A DNA stretch of 64,000 nucleotides from Gigaspora margarita (taxonomy: Eukaryota > Glomeromycota > Glomeromycetes > Diversisporales > Gigasporaceae), in the NCBI GenBank assembly GCA_009809945.1, contig WTPW01001232.1:46958-110957 (forward strand). The letters run 5' to 3'. The position numbers and the translations under genes are program-made. Positions 44,219 to 55,967 of this stretch are shown in pieces; position 1 is the first letter of the stretch; every line of letters starts with the position of its first letter. Under the pieces are notes generated by a model. The model had not been told where the DNA came from. It made no database searches and was given only the letters and a program-made list of their open reading frames with translations.

Positions 44219-46077
44219 ATGGCTCAACATGAACAGATTCCACAACCAGCTGGTGCTCCGCAACAACTGAATCTGGCTCCATGACCCAATCCTGCCATTC
44301 TGGTGCAGCCACCCCAACCTCAGCAACCGCAGCCGCAGCAATCTAATCCGGTTCAACCCTTGCAGCCACCTAATGCCCTGGACAATTTAACAGCTCAAAT
44401 TGGGCTCTTGATACAGCAAATGCATGCTGCTCCAGCTCCCCAAGTTAACTATAATGCTCCTAATTGTGAGCTCAATCTGGTACGCTACCCAGACTTTGTG
44501 GGAGGAGACCAAGACCCTATGACTTGGTTGGATGAGGTTGAAAAAGCCTTTGCTGCAAATTTGGTGAATAATGATCATAAAATTGCTGTGATAGTTCCCC
44601 ACTTAAAAGGTGCAGCAACTACTTGGTGGTCTACTTCCCAAAGGCAACCCCAACCTCTTATCATGTAGAATGATTTAGCTCAACCCAATCAAAGTTTTTA
44701 CCCTAATTTTATAATGCAGTTTCGTACTTCTGCGTTAGAAGGGAAATGGTTTGCCCAACTGGCTACTAGGAAGCAACAAGTGGATGAAGATATAGACATG
44801 TATCATTCAGTGATCCAGGAGCTGCTTCGACATATAGAGACAGGTGCTCAACCATACCCAGAAACTGCTAAAGCCCAGTTGTTTTTAAATGGGCTATGAC
44901 CTGACATTGTTCTCACTGTAGCCCTTTTACTCCTAATACATTACAGGTAGCCTATGAACGTGCTAAGGCTTATGAAGGCGCCTGTAAACAGAACCTTCCA
45001 TATTTACCTACCCCGATTAGTGCTTTGTATTCTTCTCACCTTGCTGCCAGAAGTTCTGCCAGTTCCATATCATTAGTATCTACATCTGAGTCAGCCATTG
45101 AGAAACTGACAGAAGCAATAAACAAGATGCTAAGTCAACTGCAAGAGCAGTGGACATCTACCTCTAATGGTTTTTCAAAATTAGTATGCTATAAGTGTGG
45201 CAAACTGGGACACATTAGTAGGAATTGCTGTACCTCGGTGATGTTTAATGCCCCACCCAATATGCCGCAAGCATATACCCCTTCTGAACAGGTGACTGGT
45301 CCAATACCAAACCCAGCATCAACCATGTACCCGTATCCCAATCAAATGGCAGTAAGTTCAGCTGTACCTATTGGCTCCTATACTGGTCCTGCTAATAAGT
45401 TCACGGGTACAGAGAATCCTCAAGAGGCCCTTCAAACCTTCTTAGCTATGATGGCTAGCATAAATGCGGCAAATAATTCAAATGTGGCTGATGGTTCAAA
45501 TACTGTTTCTAATAATGCTGAAACTGATGGTACGAGTAATCAACCTACTTATTTTAGCATTCCAGCAGAGAACATCCCCTTTTTTGCTGTCAGAAGTTCT
45601 GGAAGTAAGCATCAGAATAAACACCGTCAGGATGAGTCTGGAGATTTAGAATCAGAAAAGGAAGAAGCTTTAGAACAATTGTTAGAGAAAGAAAAAGAAG
45701 TAGGAGGAGAACCAATAGTAGAAAAAAATAAAGTTAAAAAAGAGAAAGAAAATGAGCTTCCAGTAAAAGTCATCCTGTCAAGACCTAAACGTGCCCCCAT
45801 AACTAGGAGAAAGGTACCGGAAGATGAGATGCCGCAAATCTCTTCATTGGTACCTCCCTACTCGATTATTGCTGACCTAAGGGATAAAAATGCTAATATC
45901 ACTATCGGTCAGCTTCTCCATGCTGTCCTGTCCATGCGTACAGAATTAATCAAAAGTCTTCATAAAAAGAAAAATCCTATTAAAAGAAAATTTAAAATGA
46001 ACATTAGTATTACTTTGGGCACTAAGTCCACAGCTTTATACTGTGAAGCAGCGTCTTTGGAGAAATCATACCCCTAA
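44219..46077 (+). pseudogene. gag (capsid/nucleocapsid), decayed
   Basis: ATG 44219 opens a Pro/Gln-rich leader. The capsid-like segment has YPDFVGGDQDPMTWLDEVEKAF and GAATTWW, typical of the retrotransposon gag domain. In-frame stops are at 44282, 44666 and 44897, and a one-base shift near 44925 moves the frame. The remainder (45025-46077) includes the CCHC knuckle CYKCGKLGHISRNC, a Ser/Asn-rich linker and an acidic/basic Glu-Lys segment before the protease. Confidence 0.85.
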
Positions 46078-46604
46078 TTGTAGACAATGGATCTTCTGGT
46101 AGTGTGGTATCTTCTCATTTATTAGGAATCTTGGAATTAAAGTTGAGCGGCCTCCACTATTAATATGGTCAATGTACACAGAATAAGTAAATGAGCTCTA
46201 GGGGAAGTTTCTGATTTCCCTTTTACGGTTGAAGGTGCTAAAATCTCTATAGATGTAGTTGTAACTGACGCCACTTCATACAGTGCCATTGTTGGTAATG
46301 ATTGGCTTTCTAAGGCCCAAGCCAAAATCGATTGAACACTTCGGAGATGACTTTTACCTGGGAAGGTAAAGAAATAACTGTCCCAGTAGAATTTAAAAAG
46401 TTCATCCTCAAACCTTTAAGTAAAAACTGCCCTACAAAAATTCGAAGTCTGAAAGAAAATGAAGACTCTGAATATGAGTCAAGTGATGAAGATGAATATG
46501 AAGAAGAAGATTTAGAGAAAAGGATATATAATTATTTTGGGCTAGAAGAAAAAGATCCCTATCGTTCATCTGCCATAGTACGTCCGAGGCTAAATCCTTT
46601 TTAA
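46060..46604 (+). pseudogene. Retropepsin-type aspartic protease and pol N-terminus, decayed
   Basis: After gag, LIVDNGSSGSVVSS is the active-site region (DSG-type, here DNG), followed by DFPFTVEGAKISIDVVV and AIVGNDWLSKA, the flap/C-terminal retropepsin hallmark. Stops lie near 46191 and 46333, and a frameshift near 46330 leads into TFTWEGKEITVPVEFKKF and an acidic stretch ending at 46604. Confidence 0.75.
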
Positions 46605-48230
46605 AATCTTGAATATTATACTTCTTTAATGAGGTTGCAGTTAGGCAGTTCTTCGCAAGCCCTTGCTGATTCTGTAGCCACCTAGACCGAATCTTCTACT
46701 CCACTAATATCTGTTTCAAATGATACACCTGTGAATATTCGAATTAATAACAATCATAACAATTGTAGTTCAGTACGTACTCGGATTACGCTTCCAGTTG
46801 CAATATCTTCAGGAGCTGGAGCTCCAAGTTCTACCCAAGTTACTTCAGATTCATCAGTCCAAAAAGAACAGTTTAAAATTAATAATATTATCTCTACAAG
46901 TGTGCCTTCAAATTATAAAAAAAAACATACCTGCTTTCAGTTTTAATCATCTCTCTCCCTTAGTCTATCATATTCCTGAGTCCCTCTTCTCATCTGGTGA
47001 AAATGTGTCACCCATGGGAGAAAGAAATCCTGTGGTCAATAACTCTACTATACTTCGAAATAAAATAATTTTCCCATTTCTTCTAGGATCTATGGTGTTT
47101 CTCCTTATATATTTTACAAAAACGAATCTGAAGATACGAGTAGTTCGGATGTCGATTAGTATGAGATGACCTAGAAAAATAAATTTAAAGAATATCAGTA
47201 TGCTGAAAATGATTCTAACGCTGACTCTGATATTGATGAAGTAAGACGGCAACTTAAAATAAGAAAAGAAAAATCAAAACCCCCTGCAGCTCGGTATTTA
47301 TATAATCTGGCTAGAAATGCCTACCTCCAAGAAGAAAACAATAAAGTTGATCTGTGCAGAAATATTACTGTCACCATCCTAAAAGAAGAAAATTCTAAAG
47401 ATATTAGTGATATATTCGATTATTATTATCCCTTAAACCATAAAATTTAGCAGGCAAATTTCCCGCTAAAATAATTGGATGAAAAATGGGTCATATAAAA
47501 AAAAATTTTTTATGAAAATCTCCATCCTAATCAACTATTGTGACTCCTGAAAAACTTGAGTCATATATCACACTCAATAATCACAGTTTTATATACTAAA
47601 AATCATCTAAACAAATGGCATAAGTTTACACAATAGCTGTAAAACATGCCATTTGACTTGATCTTTGGGGCTTATTATTTTTACACCATTACCTCCAAAA
47701 TTAGCTCTGTGACGTTGGTCAAAAAGAATCTTTGACCAACTCTAATGTTATATTATAAAAGGTACCTCTACGTGACGATTATAAAAATCATTTATATTAG
47801 TCACGTGACAGTTGCCTTTTTTATTATTAAATTTGAACGTAAAGATCATATTATGATCAACCCTACTTAGGTGATTTTTGGGGCACAGTTAAATAAATTC
47901 CATAAGTTAATCATTATTTAACAACAAGCATATTATGCACTTTTATTCTAGCTTAGAAAATATGGGGGCATGGCTTAATAAAATCTAGAGTAATAACAAA
48001 AAAATAGGTCACAAAAAATTTTAGCAGGCAAATTTGCTTGCATTTATGGTTTAAGGGATAGAGAAGAAATACAACAGAAAGATATTTATAATTTGGGAGA
48101 TCTAGAAGAGACTTTGCGTCTTCAGCTTCAAAAATTTTTGGAACAGAATTCAGCTCTTTTTGCGTAGAAATGAGAAAAACTAGGGCATACTAATTTATTT
48201 AACATTATATTAGTACCGGAAATGCCCTCC
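46605..48230 (+). pseudogene. Spacer between protease and RT, decayed and MITE-disrupted
   Basis: Protein-like fragments survive in changing frames (for example RQLKIRKEKSKPPAARYLY near 47245-47300). The block is split by the mariner-type MITE at 47429-48058. No catalytic motif. Confidence 0.5.
47429..48058. mobile_element. Mariner-type MITE in the LTR element
   Basis: 630 bp flanked by TA (47427-47428 and 48059-48060). Ends TCCCTTAAACCATAAA match perfectly as inverted repeats, followed inward by GCAGGCAAATTT on both sides. A CACGTGAC-containing interior has no ORF. Confidence 0.82.
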
Positions 48231-49493
48231 TATTAAACATAACCCATACCGTTATTCTCTGGTAGAAAGGAAAATTATCGAAGATGAAATTGATAAAATG
48301 TTAAGAGAAGGTTTTATCCAACTGGTCAAGAGCCCGTGGATCTCCCCAGTGGTGCTGGTACCGAAAAAGAATGGAGAAACCCGCTTTTGTATCAATTATA
48401 AGAAATTAAATTCTGTGACCCAAAAAGATAACTATCCTCTACCGCATATACAAGACCTTTTGGATGCCCTGCAAGGGTCAGCCTGGTATAGTTCGCTCAA
48501 CTTAGCCAGTGGATACTGGCAAGTTGAGGTTGAAGAGTCGGACAGGCTCAAGACTGCGTTTACTATCCCTTTGGGATATATATGTTCCATGCTATACCGT
48601 TTGGGCTAACTAACCCTGGAAACATTCCAAAGTTTGATAGACTACCTCTTCCAAGATTTAATTAGAGTTGGCATCATTGTTTACCTAGATTATATTAACG
48701 TCTACTTGAAAACCTTCAAGGACCATTTATACCACTTACAGTTAGTTTTGAATGATTAAAAATGGTGGGTCTCACTTTAAAGCCCTCTAAATGTTATTTC
48801 GCCCAACGAAAATTAAAATTTTTGAAACATGTCGTTAGCGAAGTCGGTATTACCCCTGACCCTGCAAAGGTGGAGGCAGTAAAGAGATTTCTGATCCCTA
48901 AAAACCTACAACAATTAAGAAGCCTTTTGGGACTTGTTTCATACTACTATAAATTTATTAAAGATTTTACTTTAATTGTTGCCCCTCTTAATTATCTATT
49001 AGAAAAGAATGTTAGTTATAAATGGACCTCGGATCAGCAACAGGCATTCAAAAATTTAAAAGAAAAATTAATTACCGCTCTGGTTTTAGCTTATCCTGAT
49101 TTCACCAAAACCTTCATACTTTTTATAGATGCTTCTGACGTTGCTTTAGGAACTATTCTGTCTTAAAAAAATGAACAGGAGAATGAGCAAGTTATCTCGT
49201 ATGCCAGCTGCAGCCTTACGCAAGCTAAAAGAAATTATACTGTAACAGAGAAGGAATGTTTGGCTGTAGTATGGGCCATGGGGTATTTCTGGCCATACTT
49301 ACATGGTACTCGTTTCCTCCTCTATACTGATCACTCTGCACTTAAATATCTTTTTGACGTTAAGCTACCTCAGAACTGTTTTGCGTGTTGGGTAATGACC
49401 CTTATGGAATACTCCTTTATGACCATACATAGACCCAGCAAAAATCACACCAACATCAATAGTTTATCACGAATTCAAGTAGAATCCCATTAA
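48231..49493 (+). pseudogene. Reverse transcriptase and RNase H, decayed
   Basis: RT: IIEDEIDKMLREGFIQ, SPWISPVVLVPKKNGETRFC and INYKKLNSV are intact. Motif A reads SLNLASGYWQ (catalytic Asp replaced by Asn) and motif C reads VYLDYINVY where YLDD is expected, so two catalytic Asp are lost. A stop at 48607 and another near 48757 break the frame. Connection: PSKCYFAQRKLKFLKHVVSE, LRSLLGLVSYYYKFI. RNase H: FILFIDASDVALG, a stop at 49164, then NYTVTEKECLAVVWA and LYTDHSALKYL to 49493. Confidence 0.88.
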
Positions 49494-49689
49494 TAGACCC
49501 ATAACCTGCAAAATTCTTAATAACTAAAATTTTAATAGAGAAAAAAAAAACTTTAGAGTGTTAAAAAAAAAAAGTACTTCCTTTACAAATCCATCAATCT
49601 AGCCCAGGTTATGGTGACCTAGCATTTATACGCTTCTATAAATAATTCTTTCAAAATCTTTAATTATATATAAGAAGAAAAAAATAGAT

Positions 49690-50930
49690 CCAAATATATT
49701 TTATTTATATTTAAATTACCTTCACAAATCAGTTGTGCCTCTACATTTTACAGCTAAGAATATTCAAAACTTAAAATATAAAACCCATCATTATGTTGTA
49801 TTAGATGGATTATTATACAAAAATAATCCCCGTGACTCATCGCAACCCTTATGGGTTTTAAAGAAGAATGCAACTGAGGCCATCCTGTTCAGCATGTATG
49901 ACAACCCACTTTCTGGATATTTCGGTTTCTATGCTACCTACCAACATATAGCCAACGTTATTATTGGTCTCAAATGGGTACTGAGATTAAGAATTACCTT
50001 CGTACTTGTGGATTCTGCCAAAAGAAGAAGAAACCTACTACTCAAGAGCCCCTATATCCTATTAAAATTGGTAAACCCATTGATCATGTTGGGGTTGATA
50101 TCGTAGAACCTCTTCCTCTTACCTGCGCCAATAAAAGATATATTATGGTAGCAACCGAATATCTTACCAAAAGGCCAAAGGCTCGGGCCCAAAAGAAAGC
50201 AGATGCTGAAAGTGTTGCTGCTTTTATATTGGAAGATTTAATCTGTAGACACAGTAGCCCAGTAGAAATATTGTCTGACCAGAGAATGCATTTTTGTAAT
50301 AAATTAATTGAAGCTCTTTGTAAAAAAATAGAAATTACCCATCATACGTCCATGGCTTACTATCCCCAAACTAACAGCCTTGTGGAATGCTTCAATAAAA
50401 CCCTTTGTGGAGTCCTAGAAAAGTGCGTAAACCAAAGTCAGTTAGAATGGAACTAGTATATATCTCCAGCCCTTTTTGCTTACTGTACTACCCCACATCA
50501 TACGACCAGTTATGAGCCTTTCTTTCTACTGTATGGACGTTCTGCTCTTCTTCCAGTAGAAACTAGTATAAACACATACCCAACTCGACCCAGCACAGAG
50601 GAAGATCTACAAAAATTAATATTAAGGCAGGTGGAAAATTTAATGGGAGAATTAACAGAAGCGTGATAATTAGCTACAAGAAAAATTAAAAAGATGCAAA
50701 TTAAACAAAAGGAATATTATGAAAAGCGGAACAAGATTGAAACATATGAGATCGGTGATCTAGTTCTTTTATATCAGTCTGATTTAGGTATGTCACACAG
50801 TGCAAAATTAGAACCCTACAATCTAGGTCCCTATTATATCCATGATGTACTACCCTATGGGTTGTACAAACTTAGAACAATGGAAGGGCATGTGCTTAAA
50901 AAGAAAGTTCATGGAAACTGGTTGTCATGA
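49690..50930 (+). pseudogene. Integrase, decayed
   Basis: The zinc-binding N-terminus is damaged: the expected His in the GHFG-type motif is Tyr (LSGYFGFYAT), while CGFCQKK remains. A frameshift lies near 49960. The core keeps D-D-E: GVDIVEPLPL, LSDQRMHFCN and LVECFNKTL. A stop at 50454 precedes TTPHHTTSYEPFFLLYGR, more stops follow near 50665, and a C-terminal domain with YEIGDLVLLY and YNLGPYYIHDVL ends at 50930. Confidence 0.85.
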
Positions 50931-51035
50931 TATTATTCAAGGTTTCAACATAGTAAACCCCCTTAAACCACCTACCTTCGTCATTATAAAAGCCTAGTTT
51001 ATTTTTTTGGTTCATCCCCTCTTTTCTAGCATCAA

Positions 51036-51660
51036 AAATGAGTGAAATTCTCACACTAATTTGAAAGACCCTTGCCCTTCTACAAGACCAGATGAATAAA
51101 GCACCTATATTATTTCTCGCGATAGTATTGTTTATTTATCAGATTAACAATCACAAAATATTAATGTGGAACTCCTCCAAAGGAAGAGTGACACCCAACG
51201 CTTACACAAAAAATTACCTGACTTTCTTAATGATCCCAATGAAATCCCATTGCTCATTTCCAAATCGAGGACCCTATAGGAACAACTTGGGAGGAGAAAG
51301 TAGCTAATATATGCTCTCAACTCTCCTCGGGTAATGTACATCACCCCAGTCAATTACCGCATTATTACTCGCTTGGAGCATTGTTAGAAATTAAGGCATG
51401 GAGAAATGATACAAAAAAAAACAATTAAACAACTTATGCCTTGAAAATGTCAGGACGTATTAACTATCGCATATCAAGTCTATTTTCTATATTGTGTTCG
51501 AGGACCCTCCTACCTTTATGCCGCTCAATCTATAACCCCTTGTGTCCTTCGACGATTATGGAAAAATGACTTCACTATATTGCAAAGTAAAGCTAAAGCC
51601 CTAGCTCAACAGGAAATAAACGAATTATTAGAATTGACCCATTTTGCAGGGGCTCAATGA
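51036..51660 (+). pseudogene. Extra 3' coding remnant of the LTR element
   Basis: Between integrase and polypurine tract are protein-like fragments in shifting frames (NINVELLQRKSDTQRLHKKL, PDFLNDPNEIPLLISKSRTL, and near the end LAQQEINELLELTHFAGAQ). They look like one old ORF of about 200 codons with several stops. No membrane segment or envelope feature is apparent and the function is unknown. Confidence 0.45.
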
Positions 51661-51661
51661 T

Positions 51662-51674
51662 AAGGAGGGGAAAA
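51662..51674 (+). other. Polypurine tract
   Basis: AAGGAGGGGAAAA directly abuts the 3' LTR, the expected plus-strand primer site. Confidence 0.85.
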
Positions 51675-52703
51675 TGTAATGAAGATATTTTGCTAGTATC
51701 TTTCAAACCTGTTATATTTTTATTTAGTTTATTCGTTAAACTGTATATATTTTTAATTTTGTCTTAATATAAGTTATAATTAATTATACTAAAAAGGAAA
51801 ATGGAAAGAGGCTTAGTGGCTTGGTAGCTTAAGTTATGTAAGAGTGTATATGCTCAAAATATCGCATATACATGATTACACAGATTGTAAACAACCACGC
51901 CAAGAGCGTATACATTCAAATAAGAGTGTATATGTTCAGAAAAGAGTAAAAACGCTCTAACTCAACAAAATGTATAAAAAGACCTTTTAATTCAATAAAG
52001 TTGAAATAAGTTTCCCTTCTACTGAAAATTAATACCATTAAATAAAATAAATACTTGTCCTTTGAATTTGACTTGAACATTAATAAAGCTTTCGTAACTC
52101 AATTTGACAGACTGAATTGACTCGTAACCACGAAAGCAGTTTTATTAAGACTCGAATTCTATGTAATGTGACCAGGTTAACCTTTTGAAATTATACATGT
52201 GACCCTATCAACCTACCGATTGATCTATAGTAAAAGTCTTTAGTTGAAATATATACTTGATAAATGTTGTTTCTTTTAGATACTACTTCCCTTGCTAGAA
52301 GATTTAGAGCTTACTTTGCCCTTCGAATTAAACTCCTGCACCTGTGAAAAATTCTTGAACTTACACATATCGATATCATCTGATCAGAATCTGACTCAAT
52401 ATCGGACTACCATAAACTCTGTGATACCCATTTTGATCCACCTTCCCTTTAGATTATATCTTATTATTATTTTATTGATATTATTTTATTGATATCTTCG
52501 ATATTAGCATTGCCAGCCTCCGCGTGTTTATTTTATTGTTGTGATTTAGTAATAAATCATCCCTTTGGTCTCCACTGATTGCATATTCAACTTTAATCCA
52601 ACCTTTTAATACTTATTTATATCTCTCTTCCCGTATATGGTTGGAGTTTAAATTGGCACTATTGTCTATATTGTTTTAACACTCTCCCAATTCAACTGTT
52701 ACA
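51675..52703 (+). repeat. 3' LTR
   Basis: 1029 bp, colinear with the 5' LTR over its length, starting TGTAATGAAG and ending TGTTACA. Retains the four-site array with C-to-T changes. Confidence 0.93.
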
Positions 52704-52811
52704 ATAGTGTTTAGGATTATGCAGTTTGAGACCTTAACTGTTAATTTAGATAGCTTTATGCAAATTTACTTAATTACCTGCTCTTTCTCTTTCATCTTGA
52801 TGAGACGATGG

Positions 52812-52997
52812 GGTAGGACCCCAAAATATACATAGATAGGTCGGATATAAGTTTGCTTATTTTTGAGGTTTTTTATGCAGATCTTTTCTACTTATAGTAA
52901 TTTTTTGCTTATTTTTGAAGTTTTTTATGCAGATCTTTCCTTTTTTAGTAACCCTATAATTAACCTGACCTATCTATGTATATTTCGGGGTCCTGAT
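52812..52997. mobile_element. Short inverted-repeat element
   Basis: AGGACCCCAAAATATACATA (from about 52815) recurs inverted at about 52968-52996. The interior holds two tandem copies of a unit with TTTGCTTATTTTTGA and TTTTTTATGCAGATCTTT. No ORF. Confidence 0.72.
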
Positions 52998-53007
52998 GGG
53001 GTGTCCG

Positions 53008-53476
53008 ATATACTATGTAAATCAAAACTATATGTGGTCATATAATAAAATTTTATTAATGAAGATTTTTCAACAAATGATAATGTTACAACAATTTTAT
53101 AATCGATAGAATTTATTGAAATTTTGCAAAGTCTATTGTTACATCTTTACTAACAAAGTTACAGAGCCAATTTTTTAAAAAAGGAACCAAATTCTTTCTT
53201 TCTTGCCTTTTTTCAAGAAAAAAAAAAGCTAGTATATTGTTTCAAGAAAAAAAATTTAATATATTATAATTTTCATAATTAAGTAAAGAAAAGGCACTGT
53301 AACTTTGTAGAGATGAAATATAGTACTGACTGGTCTTTGCAAATTTTGACCAATTCTATCGAAATGTATCTATTTAAATTTTCATAATAATTGTTATAAA
53401 ATTATCACTTGTCAAAAAATCTTCATAATTAAATTTTATTCTATGACCATATATAGTTTTGATTTGCATTAGTATA
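53008..53476. mobile_element. Foldback element, arms about 220 bp
   Basis: AAATCAAAACTATATGTGGT (about 53020) pairs with the inverse at 53445-53468, and TTTGCAAAGTCTATTG, AAAGTTACAG and TCAAGAAAAA also pair across a centre near 53240. The right end abuts the solo LTR. Confidence 0.7.
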
Positions 53477-53477
53477 T

Positions 53478-54133
53478 TGTAACAGTTGATTTGGGAGAGC
53501 GGTAAAACAATATAGACAATAGTGCCAATTTAAACTCAAACCAATTGTGGATGAGGGGTATAAAGCGATAATAAAAGAGTATGTTTATATAATGGTAAAG
53601 GGTTAATGATCAAAGTAATTTCAACACAAAGTTCAAACAAGATCAGAATCATGTGAACAATTTAAAAGAATTAACTAAACTCGTCATACAGAATTCGAGT
53701 CATAATAAGCCAATATGAAGTTACAAGTCAATTTAGTCTGTCGAATTGAGTCTCGCAAGGTTTATTAAGGTTAAGGTCGAATTCAAGAGATAAGGGTTTT
53801 ATTTTTATTATTATTATGCATTTTAAATTGAATGTCAAAAAAACTTATTTTTATTTGATTGAATTCGAAGGTCTTAAATACATTTTGAGAGTTACCACGT
53901 ATTCGTGGAATTTATAATGTATTTGTAATATTTACCACGTATACGCGAGTGGTGGAAGTATTTGCAGGCTGAGTATTCACGTATCCGCATTAGTTATTAC
54001 GTATTCATGACAATAATAGCGTATTCGCGATTTTCTAAATCTAAGCCACCAAGCCATGCTTAGTTGACCTTGTTGTTTGCATGATTTAAAAATATTTATA
54101 ACATAAAAAAATAAATAAAAATAATTTGTCACA
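53478..54133 (-). mobile_element. Solo LTR, diverged relative of the Gypsy element's LTR
   Basis: The block begins TGTAACAGTTGATTTGGGAG, the inverse of the LTR 3' end, and keeps GCGGTAAAACAATATAGACA and GTGCCAATTTAAACTC from it. It ends TTTGTCACA. ATAT flanks both sides (53474-53477 and 54134-54137), the same 4-bp target length as the full element. It is shorter (656 bp) and diverged in the middle, yet keeps an array of GTATNCG palindromic sites (53895-54030) and GCCACCAAGCCA. This is the product of LTR-LTR recombination of an older subfamily. Confidence 0.8.
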
Positions 54134-54183
54134 ATATTGAACACCACGGAAATCGTGCAATATCATTTTTATTTTACTGGCAA

Positions 54184-54392
54184 TGAGACGATTCGAATTG
54201 TATCAAAATCAGTAAAATCAGATCGCTAGATCGTGAGATATTTGTAAAAAAACAAATTTGCGGTGCAGAGAACTTTAATTTCTGTATAGAACTATAAATC
54301 ACTTTTTGCAAATATCTCATAATCTAGTGATCAGAATTTAACGATTTAGATAATAATCAAACTAAACTATCTCGTCAAAATGGATTGAATAG
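54184..54392. repeat. Decayed copy of the shared palindrome module
   Basis: Two arms pair around a centre near 54268 (GATCGTGAGATATTTG with the inverse of GATTATGAGATATTTG). The outer part, GAGACGATTCGAATTGTATC, is a mutated GAGACGAATCGAATGGTACC. Confidence 0.6.
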
Positions 54393-54953
54393 TGTCAAAA
54401 TTATTAAATATCAATAATTGAATCATGAGATATTAATAAAAACAAATGCTCAGAAAATTTCAGGGCAAATTTGTACGAGAATCGGTTTAATCAGTTTAAG
54501 GGATAATAAAATAAAAAAAGATAATTATGCGCATATAATAAAACTGACAAACTATAAACAATCGAATAAAAATAAAAAATAAAATCCAATAATTTATTTA
54601 TGCAAATTGTTTAAATAAAAGAGTGTTGTTAACTTGTCCTTTGTGATATTAACCACCCTACAATTACCAATCTGATTGCAGGATCTTGTGCAATATAAAG
54701 AAATTTTTAAGAATATCGAAATTTTTAATACAAAAACTAACTTTGGGCTATTAAGTAAAAGTTTTTTTGCGGCTAATTTTGATATAAATAATCTCCATTC
54801 TAACTTAATATTCTAACTCTAATATTTAAAGATAATTTATTTTTTAAAAAATTTCAATAGGAATAAAGTGTGGTTAAAATTTAAAATTTTAACCAGTGAT
54901 TAAATTCTTTATAAAAGATTATGGAATTTTGGAATTGTTAAGGTAAAGCTTTA
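54393..54953. other. AT-rich interval
   Basis: No gene. Near 54380-54430 more fragments of the same palindrome module are visible. 3' flank of the P450 relic. Confidence 0.45.
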
Positions 54954-55500
54954 TTAATTTAAAAGTTGTTTATGAATGATTTTGATATCTAAATTTTCAC
55001 AAACAGTGAATGCAGAAGTTTTAAGTTTAAGAGGTGCTTTTATATCTACAAGTTCAACATCAACCTTTCTATAAAGCAAAGCCAAAAACAATTTCATTTG
55101 AATCATTGCAAGATTTCTACCTGGACATATTCTTACACCTCCATCAAACATTGAAAATGCTAATTTATGTCAATTTTCTTTAGATTCATAAAATCTTTCT
55201 GGAATGAATTGGTCAGGATCTTTCCAATAAATGGGATTATTATTAATTCCGCGAACAAACATAATGAATAAAGTATCTGATGGCTATTTATATCCCATTA
55301 TTTCATCAGGTTTATTAGTTAATCTTGAAACCATGCCGAATGTAGGCCTTATTCGCGCTACTTCTTTAATAACTGCTTCACAATATTTTAATTTTTTAAG
55401 GTCATCTAGAGTTATCAGTCTTGTTAGATCATCTTTAAAAACTGTTTAAATCTCTTCAAATAATTTCTTTTAACATTCGGATGTTGTGAAATATAATATA
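54954..55500 (-). pseudogene. Cytochrome P450, C-terminal relic
   Basis: In one minus-strand frame, with two stops, the heme-binding end of a P450 is readable: LKYCEAVIKEVARIRPTFG (ExxR of the K helix), a TAG after EIMGYK, YWKDPDQFIPERF (PERF motif), a TGA after YESKEN, then FDGGVRICPGRNLAM with the Cys heme ligand, ending at 54954. Further upstream a one-base deletion and a TAA break HPNV...FKDD. The oxygen-activation I helix and everything before it are missing. A functional gene would need about 1.5 kb of coding sequence, so this is a truncated pseudogene. Intact P450s of this type are membrane-anchored monooxygenases acting on lipids or sterols. Confidence 0.82.
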
Positions 55501-55594
55501 TTACAAAACATAAAGTATTCGCAGTCTGTATAAATGGATAGAATAGTAATTATTAATATTATTAATAAATTAAGTAATTAATGAAAGATGGTTA

Positions 55595-55820
55595 GGTGAG
55601 ACCAACTGGATTTGGTGTTTTACATTACCCCCTCCCCTCCAGAGGAGGGGGGAAGGGTTGTTCACATAGTAAAATTTTTTCCGAATTGTTCCGTGACTGT
55701 AAAAATTTTCCGAAATATCCTGAAGCCCTAAATATATTTATCTAAATTTTTTTTACTATGAGGAAGAGGGAGGACTCTGAGGGGGGGTAATGTAAAACAC
55801 TGAATTCAGTTGGTCTCGCC
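55595..55820. mobile_element. Harbinger-type MITE
   Basis: 226 bp with TTA on both sides (55592-55594 and 55821-55823). Ends GGTGAGACCAACTG and the inverse of GGCGAGACCAACTG continue inward through GTGTTTTACATTACCCCC. The 3-bp TTA target and GG ends suit PIF/Harbinger. The short open frame near 55742-55960 overlaps it and is not a gene. Confidence 0.82.
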
Positions 55821-55967
55821 TTATATGAGGTCAAGTATTTAATGAAATTTTTATATGATTTAATTTGTACTATAAGGTAGATATACCTTCTATGATAAAT
55901 ATCATGTGAAATATTGATCAGAATTGGATGATTTTGGTACCATTCGATTTGTCTCATCAAGACGAAT

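Larger units (their letters stand above)
43058..52703 (+). mobile_element. Ty3/Gypsy-type LTR retrotransposon, full-length but decayed
   Basis: Two LTRs of 1030 and 1029 bp (43058-44087 and 51675-52703) begin TGTAAC/TGTAAT and end TTACA. ATAG flanks both outer ends (43054-43057 and 52704-52707). Order: LTR, primer-binding site, gag, protease, RT, RNase H, integrase, extra 3' coding remnant, polypurine tract, LTR. RT before integrase indicates the Ty3/Gypsy order. Many stops and frameshifts plus a mariner-type MITE at 47429-48058 make it inactive. Differences between the LTRs are dominated by C/T and G/A changes (for example GAGCGTATACGCTC versus GAGTGTATATGCTC), suggesting CpG-type decay. Confidence 0.92.

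Noticed and set aside
44025-44270. Gene at the end of the 5' LTR
   Set aside because: It overlaps the LTR end and primer-binding site. The real gag frame starts at 44219.
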